The notes under the pieces are model-generated. The model had not been told where the DNA came from, did no database searches, and was given only the letters and a program-made list of their open reading frames with translations. Of a stretch of DNA of 64,000 nt, positions 9,796-20,816 are shown piece after piece. Within the stretch, counting starts at the first letter, position 1. Every line of letters begins with the position of its first letter. Made by a program: the position numbers and the translations under genes. The stretch comes from Symbiodinium natans. Taxonomy: Eukaryota; Sar; Dinophyceae; Suessiales; Symbiodiniaceae. The stretch covers positions 907,298 to 971,297 of the forward strand of contig CAJNDS010000114.1 in the NCBI GenBank assembly GCA_905221605.1, in the 5' to 3' direction.

Positions 9796-12430
9796 AAGAG
9801 GAGAGAGGGCGCCTTTTTTTTTTTACTTATAGAGGGAAAAGCGAGAGACAAGGAAGGGACAGATGATAGATAAAGAAGAGTGCTATCCGTCTCCTTGTTT
9901 CTTGTGTCTTCTCTTCTTTTCAGTTCATCATATTCCTCTTTTCGGCCTGTCTCTTCTGCTCTTTTCCTTACCCTTCTCCTTTTCAAGTTCTTCCTTTTTC
10001 GTTTTTCTGTTTCGAAAAGAAAGAGGGAAGGGAGAGAGAAGGGAGAGAGGATAGATAAAGAAGAGTGCCATTTTCTTTGCGCCTTGTTTTGTCTCTCCAT
10101 CTTCTTTGTTCATCTCTCTTTTCTATTCTTTTCTTGGCTCTTCCCATTAGAATTGTGTTCCGTCGATCTCTCCTCTCTCCTTCTCTTTCCCTTCTCTTCT
10201 CCTGTTCCCCTTTAAATGACAAAAACACGAGAAAGGAAGAACAAGAGAGGAATGGAGGCCCTTTTCCTGAATTCTCCTGTTGCAATGAATAAGGAAAAGA
10301 GCATAGGAGATAAGGAAGGGAATTGTGGGCGATGGAACGGGTGTCCTTTTTGATAGTTTTCTGCATCTTCAAGGAAGAAAAAAGGACACCCGCCCAAGAA
10401 GGAAAAGTAACATAAGAGATAGGGAGGAAATTGAAAAGCTCCTCTCTTTACCTAGTCATTCCCTGTCCTCTCTTCTTTTTTGTTGTTTTTCTTATTCGCT
10501 TCAAAAAGCAAAATAACAAAATAAGGGAAAGGCGATTTCCTGAAGAGGAAGAAGGGCGCCTACCTGTGAATAGCAAGGTTGATTTTTTCTAATTAGGGAG
10601 AGACTTGCCCCGCCTGAGCCTCCCTGGCCTGCTTGTTGTGGCCACATTCCGGTACAGTTGCGCTTCCAGAAAAATGGCATCCTTGTTATCTCCTCTCACT
10701 TCCCTTTCCCTTCTCTCCTTCTGTTTCCTTCTGACTGATAAACCACAAGAAAGGAACTTGTATGATAAGGCAGTGGAAGGGTAAGCAGAGGGTGACTCCT
10801 GGCGCGTGGACCGGTCCATACTTCGTCATACCCCTCCTCTCGGCCTATCTCTTCTGTTCCTTTCCTTACCCTTCTCCTTCTCATAGTTCTTCCTTTTTGT
10901 TCTCTTATTTCGAAAAGAAAGATGGCAGGGAGAGATAAGGAAGAGAGGATAGATAAAGAGTGAGTGCCATTTTCTCTGCGCCTTGTTTTGTCTCTCCCTC
11001 TTCTCTATTCATCTCTCTTCTATTCTTTTCTTTGCTCTTCCCATTAACAATGCAATCCTTTTGTCTCTCCTCTCTCCTTCTCTCTCCCTTCTCTTCTCCT
11101 GTTCCCCTTTAAATGACAAAAACGCAAGAAAGGAAGAACAAGAGGGGAATGGAGGCCATGTTCCTTTCTTTTCCAATGGATGGGGAAAGTGAGCGGGGTT
11201 GGCTCCTTGTCCGTAGACCCTCCCCACGCTGCAGCAAATCCCTCCTCTCGCCCTATCGCCTCTGTTCTTTTCCTTGTTCCCAAACGGAAAAAGAAAATGG
11301 GTTCCTTTACATGTTCATTGTTCTTCCTTTTGTTTTCTATTTAAAAGGGAAAGATAAGAAAGAGAGGAAAGAAGAAAACGAGCACCATCCTCTCTTTGCC
11401 TGATTTTGCACCTCCCTCTCCTGTCTTCATTTCTCTTCCATGACTTTCATTGCTCTTCCCATGAAAATTGTTTCCTTTTGATCTCTCCTCTCTCCTTTCT
11501 CTCTCCCTTCTCTTCTCTTGTTCTCTTTTGAATCTCAAAATCACACCAAAGGAAGCTTCTTTTCCTTATTGAATTAAAAAGAAAAAGAAGAAAAGAGATA
11601 GGTAAAGACACTGAAGAGCTCCACTGCCTATTGTTTCATTCCCTTTCCTCTCTTTCTATGTGTTGTTTTCCTTGTCGTTTCAGAAAGCTAGCAAAATAAG
11701 GGCAAGGGGGCTTCCTGAAGAGGAGAGAGGGCACCTATTTTTTAATTATAGAGGGAAAAGCGAGAGACAAGGAAGGGACAGATGATAGATAAAGAAGAGT
11801 GCTATCCGTCTCCTTGTTTATTGTGTCTTCTCTTCTTTTCAGTACCCCTCCAGAAAATTCAAATGGCCTCCTTGTTGTCTCTCCTCTCTCACTTCCCTTG
11901 CCCTTCTCTCCTTCTGTTACCTTTTAACTAATATAACACAAGAAAGGAACTTGTATGATAAAGCAGTGGAAGGGTAAGCAGAGAGTGACTCCTTGCGCGT
12001 GGACCTTGCCCATACTTCATCATATCCCTCTTTTCGGCCTGTCTCTTCTGCTCTTTTCCTTACCCTTCTCCTTTTCAAGTTCTTCCTTTTTCGTTTTTCT
12101 GTTTCGAAAAGAAAGAGGGAAGGGAGAGAGAAGGGAGAGAGGATAGATAAAGAAGAGTGCCATTTTCTTTGCGCCTTGTTTTGTCTCTCCATCTTCTTTG
12201 TTCATCTCTCTTTTCTATTCTTTTCTTGGCTCTTCCCATTAAAATTGTCTTCCTTTTATCTCTCCTCTCTCCTTCTCTTTCCCCTCTCTTCTCCTGTTCC
12301 CCTTTAAATGACAAAAACACAAGAAAGGAAGAACAAGAGGGGAATGGAGGCCCTTTTCCTGTATTCTCCTGTTGCAATGAATACAGAAAAGAGCATAGGA
12401 GATAAGGAAGGGAATTGAGGAGCTCCTTTC
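9796..12430. repeat. CT-rich, internally duplicated region
   Basis: Strand-asymmetric CT/GA-rich sequence in which segments recur. 9840-9900 matches 11760-11820, 9925-10420 matches 12015-12415, and 10740-11160 is a diverged third version. TTTCGAAAAGAAAGAGGGAA and TTTAAATGACAAAAACAC mark the copies. The open frames are low in complexity (Arg/Lys/Glu or Ser/Phe/Leu). I see no recognisable gene, though a decayed multi-copy element is possible. Confidence 0.8.
11510..11715. repeat. 200-bp dispersed unit, copy 3
   Basis: Third copy of the unit at 8845-9045 and 9590-9795, embedded in the CT-rich region. Confidence 0.88.
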
Positions 12431-12595
12431 GCTACTTTCTTATGCCCTTTCCTTTGTATCTACCACACAAAAACACCACTCTCAGCTTCCAAGAATACTC
12501 TCGTGGAGACGCATTGGTTAGTCTAAAAACCCGAGTCTCTGCTTCCAAATAGACCCTATTTAAGCCACCCACGGGGGGGGGGGGGGGTCCGGCCT

Positions 12596-13310
12596 GGGGC
12601 CCTAAACTATTCAAACTAGTCAAACTATTCAAACTATTCAAACTATTCAAACTATTCAAACTATTCAAACTATTCAAACTATTCAAACTATTCAAACTAT
12701 TCAAACCCCCAGGGTTTGAATAGTTTGAATAGTTTGGATAGTTTAGGGCCCCAGTTCGGACCCCCAAACTATTCAAACTATTCAAACCCCCCCCCTCCTC
12801 TCCTCCCAGGGACCCCCCAAAACTATTCAAACTATTCAAACTATTCAAACTATTCAAACTATTCAAACTATTCAAACTATTCAAACTATTCAAACTATTC
12901 AAACTATTCAAACTATTCAAACCCCCAGGGTTTGAATAGTTTGGGTTTGAATAGTTTGAATAGTTTGGATAGTTTAGGGGCCCAGGCCGGACCCTCCAAA
13001 CTATTCAAACTATTCAAACTATTCAAACTATTCAATAGTTTGAATAGTTTGAATAGTTTGAATAGTTTGAATAGTTTGAATAGTTTGAATAGTTTGAATA
13101 GTTTAGGGCCCCAGGCCGGACCCCCCCCCCCCAGGGTTTGAATAGTTTGAATAGTTTAGGGCCCCAGTTCGGACCCCCAAACTATTCAAACTATTCAAAC
13201 CCCCCTCCGCCCTCCTCTCCTCCCAGGGACCCCCCAAAACTATTGAATAGTTTGAATAGTTTAGGGCCCCAGGCGTGACCCCCCAAACTATTCAAACTAT
13301 TCAAACCCCA
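12596..13310. repeat. 9-bp satellite AAACTATTC with strand switches
   Basis: Runs of up to 12 AAACTATTC units alternate with runs of the complement GAATAGTTT. They are separated by GGGCCCCAGGCCGGACCCCC and CCTCCTCTCCTCCCAGGGAC spacers. Opposed runs at 12700-12730 and 13000-13100 can form hairpins. LNSLNS and NYSNYS frames are artefacts. Confidence 0.95.
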
Positions 13311-13623
13311 CTCCCCCCCCCCCAACAAAAGGACGAATCATCACATTATACACAAAGGTTCCTGCCTCATATATATATATATATATATATATGTAGGGGT
13401 TATATAGGGGAATAAGCCTTATGCCCATCAATTCACAGCCTCCCCTACCCAGCTTAACTGATCTCAGAATATGTGCTTGGGGAGGGGGGGCTAGTATAGG
13501 GGTTAGGGTTGAGGGCTTCGGGTCTAGGGCTCGTGGGGTTCAGGGTTTAAGGTTCAGGGGCTTGCAGCGTTTAGGGTTTAGGGTTTAGGGTTTAGGGTTT
13601 AGGGTTTAGGGTTTAGGGTTCAG
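13311..13623. other. non-coding stretch with (AT)n, short motif and first TTTAGGG array
   Basis: It holds an (AT)n tract at 13369-13392, a GTAGGGGTTATATAGGGGAA motif that recurs at 24641 and 29970, and a TTTAGGG array at 13568-13620 leading into the first exon-like island. No gene is seen. Confidence 0.7.
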
Positions 13624-15279
13624 GCTTCAAAATATGGGGCACATAAACACGACGCCAAGATTCTGAAGCAGGCGCAGCACGTTGTCAAGCAGGAAGACGC
13701 CACAATCAACCCCTCAGGGAGAGGGCCGGGACATGTGAGCCCTAAACCCCAAAGCCTAAACCCTAAACCCTAAACCCCAAACCCTCAACCCCTAACCCTA
13801 AACCCTAAACCTCACAGAGCCTTGGGCTTTGGGGAATCGGGCCAGGGGAGCATCTTTTTTTGGAGCTGAGGGGTTTGGGGTTTCGGGCTTCCTCGTTTGG
13901 GGTTTCGGCGTTAGGGTTTTCATCGAAACCTCCTGAGGCACATTCTAAAGACGGGTTTAGGGTTTAGGGTTTAGGGTTTAGGGTTTAGGGTTTAGGGTTA
14001 CAGCTGTCAGTCCCTTTGACCTGAGGCTCCAGCCATTATCCTGCTCCTCTGCTTTCAGGCGCTTCGCGGCGGAAAGCCTGCCCGACAGCAACAGAGGCAA
14101 ACCCTAAACCCCCACCCACGCCCCGGATGAAGGTGCGTCATCCTTTCCCAGACCCGAAGCCCGAAACCCCTTCGACACTTCAACCCTAAACCCCACTTAA
14201 CCCTTATAGGCCCCAAACCCGAACTAAACCCGAAAAAGCCCTAAACCCTAGACCCTAAACCCTAAACCCGTCTTTAGAATGTGCCTCAGCGCGCCGAAAT
14301 CCATGTCCACACCACCCAGGCCACGCTCGCGCCACTCCCTCTGCAGGTAGCCTGCCAGCTAGACTTTGAAGGGCTCAGGGTGGGTTTAGAGTTCAGGGTT
14401 TAGGGTTTGGGGCTTAGGGCCTAGGGCTTACCCTAAGCCCTAGAAGCTGAAGCGAAGTGAGCCCCTGAAGGACAAGATCTGCAGGTTCTGGGCGAAACGA
14501 TTTTGCCAACCCGGCTCAAGCACTTTAAGGGTTTAGGGTTTAAGGTTTAGGGTTTAGGGCGTAGGGGTTTGGGGTGGGTTTAGGCGTTTGGGGTCGCTTG
14601 GGGTTTGCCAGGGGCCTCCCAGGAATCCCACGACGCTTTCGTAGCGCGAGTCCTGCGCTCGGAAGGCATTTGGGGTTCTAGGGCTTTGTTGCAGGGTTTG
14701 TAAGTTTAGGATTTAGGGTTTAGGGTTTAGGTTTTAGGGTTTAGGGTTTAGGGTTGTTAGGGAGTTCAGAGTTGAGGGTTCCTAACCTTTACCTAGAGGA
14801 ATAAGCAGGGCGCCCTGCTGAACTTAAAGGGGGGAGCAGAACTATACCCGTTCTTGGTGATAACTTTGTCGAAGCCCTACTCTGGAAGGTTCACGGGCAC
14901 TGGCAAGTGGGGGGGTTATACCCATAGCTACCTTTCTTATAACCCTGCTAGACGTTCCATTGAACCTCCAAGTAGGCCCTAACCTTGAAGCCTAACCCAA
15001 AACCTCAACGGGTATAAGGAGGGACCCCTGCGTATATAACCCCTATATATGTACATACCTTACATAGTCCCTATATACCTAAGTAGCCCCCCAAATAGCC
15101 TCTAAATAACCCCTAAGGTCCTCCTTTAGTCCCTTGATTACCCTAAACCCTAACCCTAAACCCTAAACCCTAAACCCGAAACCCTAAACCCTAAACCCCG
15201 TCCTCCCCCGGCAGCGAGTCGAGAAGGCAAAGCGTGGGCCGCGGCGCATCGAGGCGGATCAGCGCCAGCCACCTTGAAG
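13624..15279 (+). CDS. putative multi-exon gene, plus strand, unknown function
   Basis: Five islands read as exons. 13624-13734 (37 codons, ends before GTGAGC, contains KYGAHKHDAKILKQAQHVV). 14033-14096 (ends in RFAAESLPDSNR before a GC donor). 14444-14530 (SEPLKDKICRFWAKRFC, resembling the start of a CCCH zinc finger, followed by GTTTAG). 14623-14665 (ESHDAFVARVLRSE, GC donor). 15215-15279 (SREGKAWAAAHRGG). Phases agree between exons 1-2, 3-4 and 4-5, while exons 2 and 3 need a missing exon. Introns hold TTTAGGG and CCCTAAA arrays. Island 14278-14346 is instead better on the minus strand. Function is not recognised. Confidence 0.45.
15007..15140 (+). mobile_element. dispersed intron-like element, family B, copy 1
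   Basis: Contains GGTATAAGGAGGGACCCCTG, TATATAACCCCTATATATG, CCTATATACCTAAGTAGCCC and a CCTCCTTTAGTC end. Related copies lie at 36706-36842 (same strand) and 29866-30045 (opposite strand). Confidence 0.7.
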
Positions 15280-15552
15280 GAAGCTTGGGAAGTTTGGGGG
15301 CTGAGGGTTTAAGGGTGTAGGGTGTGGGGTTTGGGGTTTAGGGTTTAGGGTTTCGGGTTTAGGGTTTGGGGTTTAGGGTTTAGGGTTTCGGGTTTAGGGT
15401 TTAGGGTTTATATAGGGTTTAGGGTTTAGGGTTTAGGGGGCTTAAGGCTTAGAGGTTGGAGTTTAAGGGGCTCTAGGGTCTAGGAAATTAGAGTTTAGGG
15501 GTTTGAAGGGCTAAGGCCTTGAATTTACTGCTTGGGGTTTTGGAGGGAACCG

Positions 15553-15683
15553 ATGCCCTAAACCCTAAACCCTAAACCCTAAACCCTAAACCCTAAACCC
15601 TAAACCCTAAACCCTAAACCCTAAACCCTAAACCCTAAACCCTAAACCAAACCCTAAACCCTAAACCCTAAACCCTAAAGATA
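15553..15683. repeat. (CCCTAAA)n block
   Basis: About 18 nearly perfect CCCTAAA units with one CCAAACC interruption. Confidence 0.97.
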
Positions 15684-15785
15684 GGCGCGAGCCAGCCACA
15701 CCTCGTGTGCCCAAAGGCCTTATACGCTACTCCCTTACCCTGAACTCTCCCTAGACACTCAACAATAAACCCTAAACCCTCACCC

Positions 15786-15985
15786 CTAACCCTAAACCCT
15801 AAACCCCTAAACCCCTAAGCCACTAAACCCCTAAACCCCTAAACCCCTAGACCCTAAACCCCTAAACCCCTAAACCCCTAAACCCCTAAACCCCTAAACC
15901 CCTAAACCCCTAAACCCCTAAACCCCTAAACCCCGAAACCCCTAAACCCCTAAACCCCTAAACCCCTAAACCCCTAAACCCTAAA
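15786..15985. repeat. (CCCCTAAA)n eight-base variant block
   Basis: About 24 units of the eight-base variant with few errors, next to seven-base arrays. Similar homogeneous eight-base blocks occur at 29340-29450 and, in the other orientation, at 52428-52490. Confidence 0.95.
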
Positions 15986-16430
15986 CCCTAAAACCCCATA
16001 GAGTGAGTGTAGCTCGCTGCGGAGAGGCTCGTCTTTCGGCCAAGAGCTCTCATTTGGAGTCTGGCGCTTTTGCACGTTCTGGACCCGAAACCCTAAACCC
16101 TAAACCCTAAACCCTAAACCCTAAACCCTAAACCCTTTGGCGCTGCTTAGGGCTTTAGGGGCTCTAACATAAACCAGGTCGCCTGGTTCCACCTTACGCA
16201 AGCCTTCTCATGGCCCTTTATGGGACAAAAACGGTCGGTCGATGTAGAGTTCTTAGGTTCAGGGCGAAACCTTCGCTTCCCCAACACCCTAAACCCTAAA
16301 CTCTAAACCCTGAACCCTAAACCGTAGCCCTAAACCCTAAACCCTTAAACCCTAAACACTTAAACCCTTACACCAAACCCTAAACCCTGAACCCGAAACC
16401 CTAAACCCTGTCGTTATCTGGGTCGCTGGC

Positions 16431-18076
16431 CAATGCATCTCCAAATTCACGGGCACGATGGCGAGCTTCCGGGAGAAGAGCCTCAGCGGGAGTCGCGCAA
16501 CAGAAGATTCACTGGCCAGATGTCCAAACGCGGGGGATCGGGCTTAGGGTTAAGGGTTTAGGGTTCAGAGCTTGGGGCTTAGGGTTTAGGGTTCAAGGCT
16601 TTGGGGTTCAGGGTGTAGGCTTGAGCTTACCATCCTACACGCCGCACACTGAACAGGGCCGAGCGACGAGGCCTTCTTCGTCCACCCTTTCACGTTCTCC
16701 CAGCCGACCTCGCCATTCACCGCCTGCGCTGCCGTGAGGCGGGTGTAGAAGTGCGTGGAGAAGAGGTGAATGTCACCTGAGGCTTGACACCAGCAGAGCT
16801 AGACCCAGGAGTATAACCTAAAAAAGGGCACCCTTTTGGGTTTTAAGGGGATTATAGGGGGAACCCCACCCCTAGAGGAAGGAAGTAAGGGCCTACTCCG
16901 GGTCCTTGAGAGTCTGACGCAGAAGTCACCTCACCACTACGCGTGCCCCCTAAGGCTCCACCTCTCAAATACCACAGCCTCTGCAGTCAACTCTGATCTT
17001 TCTGTTGAGCTTCTAGGCCCGGTATCACAGCCTTCTAAAGCAGGAGCCTGTAGAGTTACCCATGCTATCGCCTCATTCTTGCCGCTCGGAAGCAATTCGG
17101 TAGGAGCTGGCTCATCATCAGCTGTAGGAAGAAGTCCACAACCTTCAGCTCCCACTTAACAGGGTCCCCCTAAAAGCAAGACGCTGCTTCCCTACAGTTC
17201 GGCAGACGCCTCTACTCCCCTCAACCCCTGAGCCCTAAACCCTCAACAGCCTGCCACACATGCCGCCCAAGTCGCGGCATCGTTCAACATGTTGCCCTCC
17301 TGTGCAAGGAAGGTCTCTCTCTCTCCCTCCCTCCCTCCCTCCCTCTGACCACAGGTCCTGCTTATCAATCCAAACAACCAAAAACAGCCCTGGAAACCCG
17401 AAAGGCCCTGTACTACGAAGCCTTAACAGCAATCTTGCGGATACCCAAACTCTCCCAAACCCCTAAACCCTCAACCCTAAGAAAACCTAAACCCACCACA
17501 CTTTTCTCTTGCCCACCTCGAGACAGGCCAAATCCCGGCGAGTGACGCGCAAGGCGGACCAGCTAAACGCCTCAGCTTGGATCCTAGACTCCTAGACCCA
17601 GGAGTAACCTAGGAAGAAAAAAAAAACCTGCCCTTTTTGGTTTAAGGGGATTATAAGGGAACCCCCACCCTAAAAAATGGAAGGAAGGGCCTCCTCCGGG
17701 TCCACAATTCTCAAAGGAAGAGTCCACATGTGAGTTCCGGGCCAGGGAGCCTCCCCAAGAGGGTTCAGGGTTTAGGGTTTAGGGTTTAGGGTTTAGGGTT
17801 TAGGGTTTAGGGTTTAGGGTTTAGGGTTTAGGGTTTAGGGTTTAGGGTTTAGGGTTTAGGGTTTAGGGTTTAGGGTTTAGGGTTTAGGGTTTAGGGTTTA
17901 GGGTTTAGGGTTTAGGGTTTAGGGTTTAGGGTTTAGGGTTTAGGGTTTAGGGTTTAGGGTTTAGGGTTTAGGGTTTAGGGTTTAGGGTTTAGGGTTTAGG
18001 GTTTAGGGTTTAGGGTTTAGGGTTCATGTGCAGGAAAAGAAGGCGTTTGACTGGGACTTGGAATTTCCCCCCACAT
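16431..18076 (-). CDS. Ulp1/SENP-type SUMO-protease-like gene, split by telomeric introns
   Basis: Five minus-strand islands join in phase. 17583-17517 ends in VTRRDLACLE. 17299-17258 reads EGNMLNDAATWAAC, the WLND segment of C48 proteases. 16980-16905 reads RLWYLRGGALGG. 16776-16668 has DIHLFSTHFYTRLTAA and WENVKGWTKK. 16481-16431 reads LFSRKLAIVPVNLEMHW, whose His-Trp is the catalytic histidine region. Lengths 67, 42, 76, 109 and 51 nt fit phases 2-0, 0-0, 0-1, 1-2 and 2-0/2. This order is that of the Ulp1 peptidase domain, which removes SUMO-like modifiers. Possible N-terminal exons are 18076-18026 (MWGEIPSPSQTPSFPAH) and one near 17706-17760. The Asp and the QxxxDCG Cys exons were not found downstream, so the gene may continue with unrecognised exons or be truncated. 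Two donors are GC or GA. Family call is strong, gene limits are weak. Confidence 0.72.
16777..16904 (-). mobile_element. introner-like element, family A, copy 1
   Basis: This exactly fills the intron between two phase-matched Ulp1-like exons. It begins GACCCGGAGTAGGCCC and its 3' part reads ACTCCTGGGTCTAG...CAAGCCTCAG on the minus strand. Copies 2 (17584-17705) and 3 (32240-32512) share both ends and TAATCCCCTTAAA in the middle. I infer an intron-generating element. Confidence 0.7.
17584..17705 (-). mobile_element. introner-like element, family A, copy 2
   Basis: It begins GTGGACCCGGAGGAGGCCC and ends GTTACTCCTGGGTCTAG on the minus strand, directly before the Ulp1-like exon at 17583-17517. 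A poly-A/T stretch of ten bases lies near its 3' end. Confidence 0.7.
17767..18022. repeat. (TTTAGGG)n block of about 256 bp
   Basis: A perfect or near-perfect TTTAGGG array between two candidate exons of the Ulp1-like gene. Seen from that gene's strand it is a CCCTAAA array. Confidence 0.98.
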
Positions 18077-18244
18077 CTTAAATCCTAAGACCTAGAAGCC
18101 CCATACGCCCTAAGCCTGAAGCCCTACGGCTTGGGCAACTGTAGATACAACGGGCTACCTGTAACCCTTCTTAGAAGTACGCATGAAACTAAACCCTCTA
18201 AAACCTAAAAAACAATTATTTTACTTCGAACATCCCCACCCTCT

Positions 18245-18610
18245 CTTGGTAGAGATACTCTAGGGTTTGGCAACACTCGGGGGCTGGGCACTCTAGGGAG
18301 ACTCTGGGGTTGGGCACTCCAGGGAGACTCTGGGGTTGCACTCCAGGACACTCTGGGGCTGGGCGCTCCGGGGACACTGTAAGTTGGGCACTCTAGGGAG
18401 ACTCTGGGGTTGGGCACTCCAGAGAGATTCTGGGGCTGGGCTCCGGGTTGGGCACTCTAGGGAAATTCCGGGGTTGGGCACTGCAGGGAGACTCTGGGGT
18501 TGGGCACTCCAGGGATGAGCGAGGAGCAGACCGGGCGAGGAGAAGAGTTCCGGGCGAGGAGCAGAGTTGGGTTTTAAATCTAACAACCCCACACCGAGGA
18601 TGGGGAATAA
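18245..18610. repeat. 26-bp minisatellite element
   Basis: About nine copies of GGTTGGGCACTCTAGGGAGA plus CTCTGG are followed by a short GAGGAGCAGACCGGGCGAGG tail. It is the GC-rich counterpart of 1310-1600. The rest of 18610-19130 is degenerate G-rich TTTAGGG-like sequence with a CGATGACGGTGGC motif at 18618 and 18838. Confidence 0.85.
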
Positions 18611-19271
18611 ACCCTAACCCCGATGACGGTGGCGGCGGCTTAGGCTCGGTCGCTTAGGCTCGGTCTACGGTTTTTAAGGGTTTTAGGACTCTAGGGGTTT
18701 GGGGTTTCAGGGTTTTTAGGGCTTCGAGGGTTTTGTTTGGGGGTTTTAGGGTTTTCCGGTTTTAAAGATTTTAGGGCTTTGGGGTGTTAGGGTTTTAGGG
18801 TTTTCGGGCTTTGGGGGTTTAGGGGAACCCTACACCTCGATGACGGTGGCAGCTTAGGGCTCGGCCTACAGTTTTTGAGGGTTTTAGGGGTTTGGGGCTT
18901 TGGGGCTTTGGGGCTTTTGGGGTTCCAAGGGTTTTGGGGTTTTAGGGTTTGGGAGTTTTCGAGTTTTAGGGTTTTGGGGGTTTAGGGGGAGGCTCCGGGT
19001 TGAAGGTTCTATGGTTTCGGCCTCAAGTGGCCTTTTGGGTTGGCCACCGGATGTAAGGTTCAGGGCTTTGGGCCCGGGGGGGGCGAGTACCACACGGGAC
19101 ACGGAACCATACAGCACCAGTAAGAGCAAAGCTTAGGGTTTAACGGGAAACCCGAAACCCAAAACCCTAAACCTTGAAACCCAAAACCCTAAACCTTGAA
19201 ACCCTAAACCTTGAAACCCTAAACCCTAAACCCTAAACCTTGAAACCCTAAACCCTAAACTCCAAACTCAA

Positions 19272-20816
19272 CCCTAGCTTAGGAACAAACGGTGAAGAAC
19301 TGCCGCACCACGCGGCCCCCGCTGCCTCCCCCCGGATGTTTCCTGAGCTCCCCACCACCTCGTCGTCGACAGCGGCCATCCTCAAAGGAACCAGGGCCAT
19401 TCCCAACCCTAAGCCCTAAACCCTAAACCCTAAACCCTAAACCCTAAACCCTAAACCCGAATCATGTCGGGTTCGGGGGTCGCTTCGGCAGCACCAGCTG
19501 CTCATGATCTTGACGATAAGGGTCCTTTCTATGACTTGAGGTACGGCAAACCTGGTAAACCCTGAAGTCGAAACCCTCACCCTGAACCACAATTAGGCGA
19601 GGTCCCTAAACCCTAAACCCTAAACCCTAAGCCCTAAACCCTAAACAAGATGTTCCAAAATTGAAAAGCATTGGGCGGGTGGTGGAAGTCTAGATGTGAG
19701 CTTTCGACTCAAGGGCTCAAGGTCTGAACATTCGGGCTGAGTTAGGGTTTAGGGTTTAGGGTTTAGGGTTTAGGATTAGGGTTTAGGGTTTAGGGTTTAG
19801 GGTTTAGGGTTTAGGGTTTAGGGTTTAGGGTTTAGGGTTTAGGGTTTAGGGTTTAGGGTTTAGGGTTTAGGGTTTAGGGTTTAGGGTTTAGGGTTTAGGG
19901 TTTAGGCTCATGCCCCGCAAAAAAAACTCTACACCAAAAGCTAAACCTGTGCACAACTTACACCCTAAAGCCCAAACCCTAAACCCCAAACCCCTAACCT
20001 GAAACTCTGAGCAGAGCCCTGCACGGAATAATTGCAAGTAGTATTCCCTTATGGCCCCTATGAAGATTCTACTATTCGTAACCCCCAAAACCCTATTCAT
20101 TAGGGCCCCCTATGTTACCTAATTACCCTAAACCCTAAACCCTAAGCCCCAAGCCCTAAACCCTAAACCCTAAACCCCAAACCCTAAACCCTAAACCCTA
20201 AACCCTACTCTGATATTAAGGCCCCTATAGCAACACCTCGACTGCGGTCCGCATGCTGCCGAGCCACGGTGCAGGCTCCGAGGAGCTCCGCCTCCTCTTA
20301 GGGTTTAGGGTTTAGAGGTTGTTTAGGGTTTAGGGTTTAGGGTGTCGGGTGTAGGGTTTAGGGTTTGGGGTTTGGGGTTTAGGGTTTAGGGTTGAGGGCT
20401 TAGGGTTTAGGGTTGAGGGGGGTGTACGCGACTCATGTTTGATGGAGGCTTTGGGGTTTCTGGGACGTTCATTTCCAGGGTTAGGGTTGTAGGGTTTAGG
20501 GTTTTGCAAGTATCCAGAAACTCTTACGAGACGGACTTTGCGAGACCGTTGGAGACACCTCCCAAAGCATAGGACTGAAGGTTTATAGGGCTTAATGTAC
20601 GGGCCCTGAATATTCTAGAAAGTTTTTTTTGGGGGAGGGGGTAAATATAGGTATAAGTATATAGGGAACTTAAACCCTAAACCCTTAATCCTAAACCCCA
20701 AACCCCAAACCCCAAACCCTAAACCCTAAACCCTAATTCCGACCCCTGTATGAGGCACTTGGACGCCTCTTCTGCGGGGCTTCTGCATCGGCCGCCACCG
20801 GAGCGGCACCAGGCAT
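19272..20816 (-). CDS. putative multi-exon gene, paralogue of 21460-22691
   Basis: Minus-strand islands in order. 20816-20745 starts at ATG (MPGAAPVAADAEAPQKRRPS). 20574-20528 (SYALGGVSNGLAKSV, canonical GTAAGAG donor after it). About 20293-20222 (EAELLGACTVARQHADR). About 19410-19275 (MAAVDDEVVGSSGNIRGEAA). Each island resembles one in the upstream gene at 21460-22691 in the same order, which argues they are real exons. The products are Ala/Lys/Pro-rich and not recognised. An island at 19464-19554 is open on the plus strand (MSGSGVASAAPAAHDLDD) and is unresolved. Splice phase between exons 1 and 2 allows two frames for exon 2. Confidence 0.5.
19743..19903. repeat. (TTTAGGG)n block
   Basis: Long nearly perfect array with one GGATTAGG interruption. 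Confidence 0.97.
20022..20103 (+). mobile_element. introner-like element, family E, copy 1
   Basis: Shares TAGTATTCCCTTATGGCCCC and AACCCTATTCATTAG with the elements at 50907-50994 and 58587-58709, but its ends are more degenerate. Confidence 0.55.

Noticed and set aside
12432-13141. NSLNSL and NYSNYS frames
   Set aside because: Translations of the 9-bp AAACTATTC satellite.
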